Shown piece after piece: positions 61,509-64,000 of a stretch of 64,000 bases of DNA (position 1 is the first letter of the stretch; each line of letters opens with the position of its first letter). Below the pieces are notes generated by a model, which saw only the letters and a list, made by a program, of their open reading frames with translations, made no database searches and had not been told where the DNA came from. Origin of the DNA: Agrobacterium larrymoorei (GTDB taxonomy: Bacteria > Pseudomonadota > Alphaproteobacteria > Rhizobiales > Rhizobiaceae); contig NZ_JAUTBL010000001.1 in assembly GCF_030819275.1 (NCBI RefSeq), positions 1 through 64,000 of the forward strand, in the 5' to 3' direction. Made by a program: the position numbers and the translations under genes.

Positions 61509-62305
61509 GTTTTCAGTCCTTTTCGCACGGCGGCAACAAGCAGCATGAGAATGATGGTCACCGCGATGAGAAGTGTCGACGCAGCGGCAATCACCGGTGT
61601 CAAATCCTGGCGAAGCGTCGCCCAGATCTTCACCGGAAGTGTCTGCAAAGTGGGACTTGCCATGAAAATTGCCAGCACAACCTCATCCCAGGATGTGAGG
61701 AATGAAAAGATCGCCGCAGAAAACAGGCCATGGCTGATGGCAGGCAAGGTGACGCGGATTTTTGCCTGAAGTGGACTGGCGCCACATAGGACCGCCGCAT
61801 CCTCGATCGACTTGTCAAAGCCTTCGAGCGCGCCGGTCAGCGCCAGAATGGAGAACGGCAGAGCCACGACAAGATGAGCAATGACGAAGCCCGCAGTGGT
61901 GCCAGCCAGTCCGAGCTTGAGGAAAAAGGCATAAAGCGCAACTGCAAGTACGACCACAGGCAGGATCATTGGCGTCATGAACAACGCACGCAACGTGGTG
62001 CGGCCAATGAAGCGTCCACGCACCAGACCGAAGGATGCGACAAGGCCGATCAGCACCGATAAGACCGTGACCATCGCGGCAATTCGCAAACTTGTCCAGG
62101 CCGCTTCCAGCCAGCGCGGGTCGGCAAAGAAATCTGCGTACCACTTCAGTGTCCAGCCGGGCGGTGGAAAAATCAGCCACTGCGACGAGCCGAAAGACAG
62201 TGCCGCTATGAAGATAATCGGCAGAATGAGGAAGGCGGCCGTTAGAAGCGTGATGAAGAGCAGCAGCCATTTCCAGACGCCAAGGCTGTTATAATTCAAA
62301 AGCAT
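61505..62305 (-). CDS. ABC transporter permease (PotC-like, second system)
   Basis: A 266-residue permease of the PotC class. It contains FPPPGWTLKWYADFFADPRW near the N-terminus, GRTTLRALFMTPMILPVVVL in the membrane region, and the EAA loop EDAAVLCGASPLQAKIRVTL near residue 175. The C-terminal region has LTPVIAAASTLLIAVTIILM. It begins one base after the stop of the PotB-like gene and forms half of the importer pore. Confidence 0.91.
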   Translation of the reverse strand: MLLNYNSLGVWKWLLLFITLLTAAFLILPIIFIAALSFGSSQWLIFPPPGWTLKWYADFFADPRWLEAAWTSLRIAAMVTVLSVLIGLVASFGLVRGRFIGRTTLRALFMTPMILPVVVLAVALYAFFLKLGLAGTTAGFVIAHLVVALPFSILALTGALEGFDKSIEDAAVLCGASPLQAKIRVTLPAISHGLFSAAIFSFLTSWDEVVLAIFMASPTLQTLPVKIWATLRQDLTPVIAAASTLLIAVTIILMLLVAAVRKGLKT

Positions 62306-62306
62306 G

Positions 62307-63182
62307 TCAGCGCTCCCCTGCCCCGGCGGCGCCGAAGAACTTCAACTGTATCGCATAGAGGGCCAGAGTAACGACCAGCAGCACGAAAGCCGCCGCCCCG
62401 CCCATGCCCCAATTGACCAGCGATTGAACGAACTGGGCGATCAGTTCAGCGAGCATCATGTTCGCGGTTCCGCCGAGCAGCGCTGGCGTGACAAAGTAAC
62501 CGAGCGACATGACGAAGACCATCAATGCACCAGCCATCATCCCAGGCGCCGCAAGCGGAATAAGAATGCGCGTCAGAGCCTGCCAACGGGTCGCGCCGCA
62601 GAGGGCCGCTGCCTGAAGGATGGCTGGGTCGATCTTGCGGATGACACCATAGAGCGGAATGATGATAAAGGGCAGCATGATATAGGTCATGCCGATCGTC
62701 ACGCCGGTGAGGTTGTTAACCAACGCAAGCGGCTTGTCGATGATGCCGAGATTGATCAATGTCTTGTTGACGACACCTGTTCTCTGCAACAGCACCATCC
62801 AGGCATAGGTGCGCGCGAGAAGGTTGGTCCACATCGATAGCAGCAATATCGCGAAGATGATCGACGCCAGACGCGAGGGCATAATAGCCAACGCCCAGGC
62901 GACCGGAAAGCCGATAACCAGAGACACCACCGTCACCAGTGCCGAGACTGCAAAGGTGTTGAAGAATATCTTCAGATAGGTCGAACTACCGAGAAGGGCC
63001 GCATAATTTCCAAGACCGAAAACCGGTTCTGTAACGCTTCTGCTCAGAAGAATGACAACCGGGACGACGAAGAACAGAACAATCAGAAGCAACGCCGGCA
63101 GGGTGGCCACAAAGTTGCCGGGGCGGAAAGGCAGCCTGGAGCGCGCTTTCGGGCTGACTGCATCATTGGTGAGTGAAACCAT
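62307..63182 (-). CDS. ABC transporter permease (PotB-like, second system)
   Basis: A 291-residue permease of the PotB class. Features are LPALLLIVLFFVVPVVILLS (first membrane segment), the central LLSMWTNLLARTYAWMVLLQ, and the coupling loop LQAAALCGATRWQALTRILI with LIPLAAPGMMAG. These match the polyamine/opine importer permeases common in Rhizobiaceae. The gene precedes the PotC-like gene and follows the binding-protein gene at the window edge. Confidence 0.91.
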   Translation of the reverse strand: MVSLTNDAVSPKARSRLPFRPGNFVATLPALLLIVLFFVVPVVILLSRSVTEPVFGLGNYAALLGSSTYLKIFFNTFAVSALVTVVSLVIGFPVAWALAIMPSRLASIIFAILLLSMWTNLLARTYAWMVLLQRTGVVNKTLINLGIIDKPLALVNNLTGVTIGMTYIMLPFIIIPLYGVIRKIDPAILQAAALCGATRWQALTRILIPLAAPGMMAGALMVFVMSLGYFVTPALLGGTANMMLAELIAQFVQSLVNWGMGGAAAFVLLVVTLALYAIQLKFFGAAGAGER

Positions 63183-63256
63183 GTCCGAACCTCCCGGAAC
63201 TAGAAAAACGGCGCGGACGCCAAAAGCGCCCGCGTCACTGCTTCATTCGGCTTGGT

Positions 63257-64000
63257 TCACTTCGCCTGCCAGGCGTACCAGCGCTCGCCGATCTCATCGC
63301 GATGCTGCGCCCAGTAACCCATGTCGGCATTGACCTGGCTTGCGGTCTGCTGGTCCGGCAAAGTCTTGGCAACCGCCGGGTCCATGAGCTTGGCGGATGC
63401 GATATTGATCGGCGCATAGCCCGTTGCCGTCGCCATGTCCGCCTGCGGCTGCGCCGAGGTGGCGAATGCGATGAACTTCATCGCCGCATCCTTGTTTTTC
63501 GTTCCTTTTGGAACAACGAGCGAGTCCGCTGCGGTAATATTCTGCTCCCAGGACGTCTCGACCTTCACACCGCTTTTCTCAAGTGCGGTCATGCGGCCAT
63601 TCCAGACACTCCCGAAAGGTGCTTCCGCAGACGCGATCAACTGCTGCGACTGCGCACCGCCCGACCACCAGACGATGTCGGACTTGATGGTGTCTAGCTT
63701 CTTGAACGCGCGGTCGAGATCGAGCGGGTAGAGCTTGTCGGCGGGCACGCCATCGGCCAGAAGTGCAGCCTCGATGACGCCGGGAGCGGACCATTTGTAG
63801 AAGGTACGCTTGCCCGGAAACTTCGTCGTATCGAAGAGATCGGCCCAGCTTTTTGGGCAGGCTTCAACCGCATCGACATTGCAACCGATGACGAAGGAAT
63901 AATAGAAGCTGCCGACGGAGTAATCGGTGACGAAGCGGGGATCGAGCTTCGATTTGTCTATGACGCTGAAGTCTAGCTTTTCCAGTAGGCCTTTCGGTCC
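63257..64000 (-). CDS. ABC transporter substrate-binding protein (PotD-like), partial
   Basis: The frame is open from the stop at 63257 to the window edge, giving 247 C-terminal residues; the N-terminus with its signal peptide lies beyond 64000. The sequence includes FVTDYSVGSFYYSFVIGCNV, KSWADLFDTTKFPGKRTFYK, SDIVWWSGGAQSQQLIAS and KNKDAAMKFIAFATSAQPQA. This is the SBP_bac_8/PotD pattern of polyamine- and opine-type binding proteins. It is the first visible gene of the second PotDBCA-like operon. Confidence 0.85.
   Translation of the reverse strand, partial: GPKGLLEKLDFSVIDKSKLDPRFVTDYSVGSFYYSFVIGCNVDAVEACPKSWADLFDTTKFPGKRTFYKWSAPGVIEAALLADGVPADKLYPLDLDRAFKKLDTIKSDIVWWSGGAQSQQLIASAEAPFGSVWNGRMTALEKSGVKVETSWEQNITAADSLVVPKGTKNKDAAMKFIAFATSAQPQADMATATGYAPINIASAKLMDPAVAKTLPDQQTASQVNADMGYWAQHRDEIGERWYAWQAK

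Noticed and set aside
1..64000. Search for CRISPR arrays, tRNA or rRNA genes and replication origins
   Set aside because: No regularly spaced repeats, cloverleaf-like sequences, rRNA segments or repABC-type genes were noticed by eye; a tRNA or CRISPR scan would be needed for certainty.

Overview
The window looks like an accessory, catabolism-rich stretch of an alphaproteobacterial genome, most likely a member of the Rhizobiaceae (Rhizobium/Agrobacterium-like). The reasons are the moderately high GC content, the density of ABC transporters and GntR/MarR/HxlR/ArsR/AraC regulators beside small catabolic operons, the three DUF1236 proteins typical of Rhizobiales, and the absence of rRNA, tRNA or core housekeeping genes. 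Two decayed transposase fragments (IS6-type near the left end, IS3-type near 19.4 kb) fit an accessory replicon or a plastic region. All family assignments come from reading motifs by eye; no database search was run.

Layout. 1-790: AT-rich DNA with a long perfect palindrome and a broken IS6-family transposase. 780-7301: GntR/UTRA regulator divergent from a sugar-type operon (PfkB kinase, BtpA/SgcQ TIM barrel, two small proteins of unknown function, single-domain ATPase, permease, periplasmic binding protein). 7707-19332: MarR regulator divergent from an AmiC-like binding protein without signal peptide, a complete UrtABCDE/branched-chain-type transporter, a nitrile-cluster-type amidase, an ABM-domain protein, a GMC alcohol dehydrogenase and an aldehyde dehydrogenase; together these look like uptake and oxidation of an amide carrying an alcohol. 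19440-24543: IS3 remnant, orphan CheY-like receiver, two small proteins, HxlR regulator with a PRISE-type enone reductase, ArsR regulator with an Old Yellow Enzyme.

25051-34722: an operon read leftward that encodes polar amino-acid ABC transport, a DHDPS-family lyase, a 977-residue fusion of all three HcnABC/D-hydroxyproline-dehydrogenase-like modules, a hydantoinase and a DUF3830 protein, controlled by one or both of two FCD-type GntR regulators. 35265-47932: an eight-gene overlapping operon (GlcD-like dehydrogenase, indolepyruvate ferredoxin oxidoreductase, enoyl-CoA hydratase, 2-oxoglutarate oxygenase, PotABCD-like importer) divergent from a GntR regulator and an AcuI-like reductase. 48055-53983: molybdopterin oxidoreductase, ferredoxin, FprA-type ferredoxin reductase and a linked MoaA, divergent from an AraC regulator.

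54497-59917: envelope and signalling region with three DUF1236 proteins, a NarX/NarL-type two-component pair, a Gly/Asn-repeat protein and small unknowns. 60426-64000: a second PotABCD-like importer, whose binding-protein gene runs off the right edge. The strongest candidates for undescribed biology are the amino-acid/hydantoinase operon with the triple-fusion dehydrogenase, the 2-hydroxyacid/IOR operon, the Mo-enzyme operon with its own electron chain and MoaA, and the AmiC-like protein that has no AmiR partner here.
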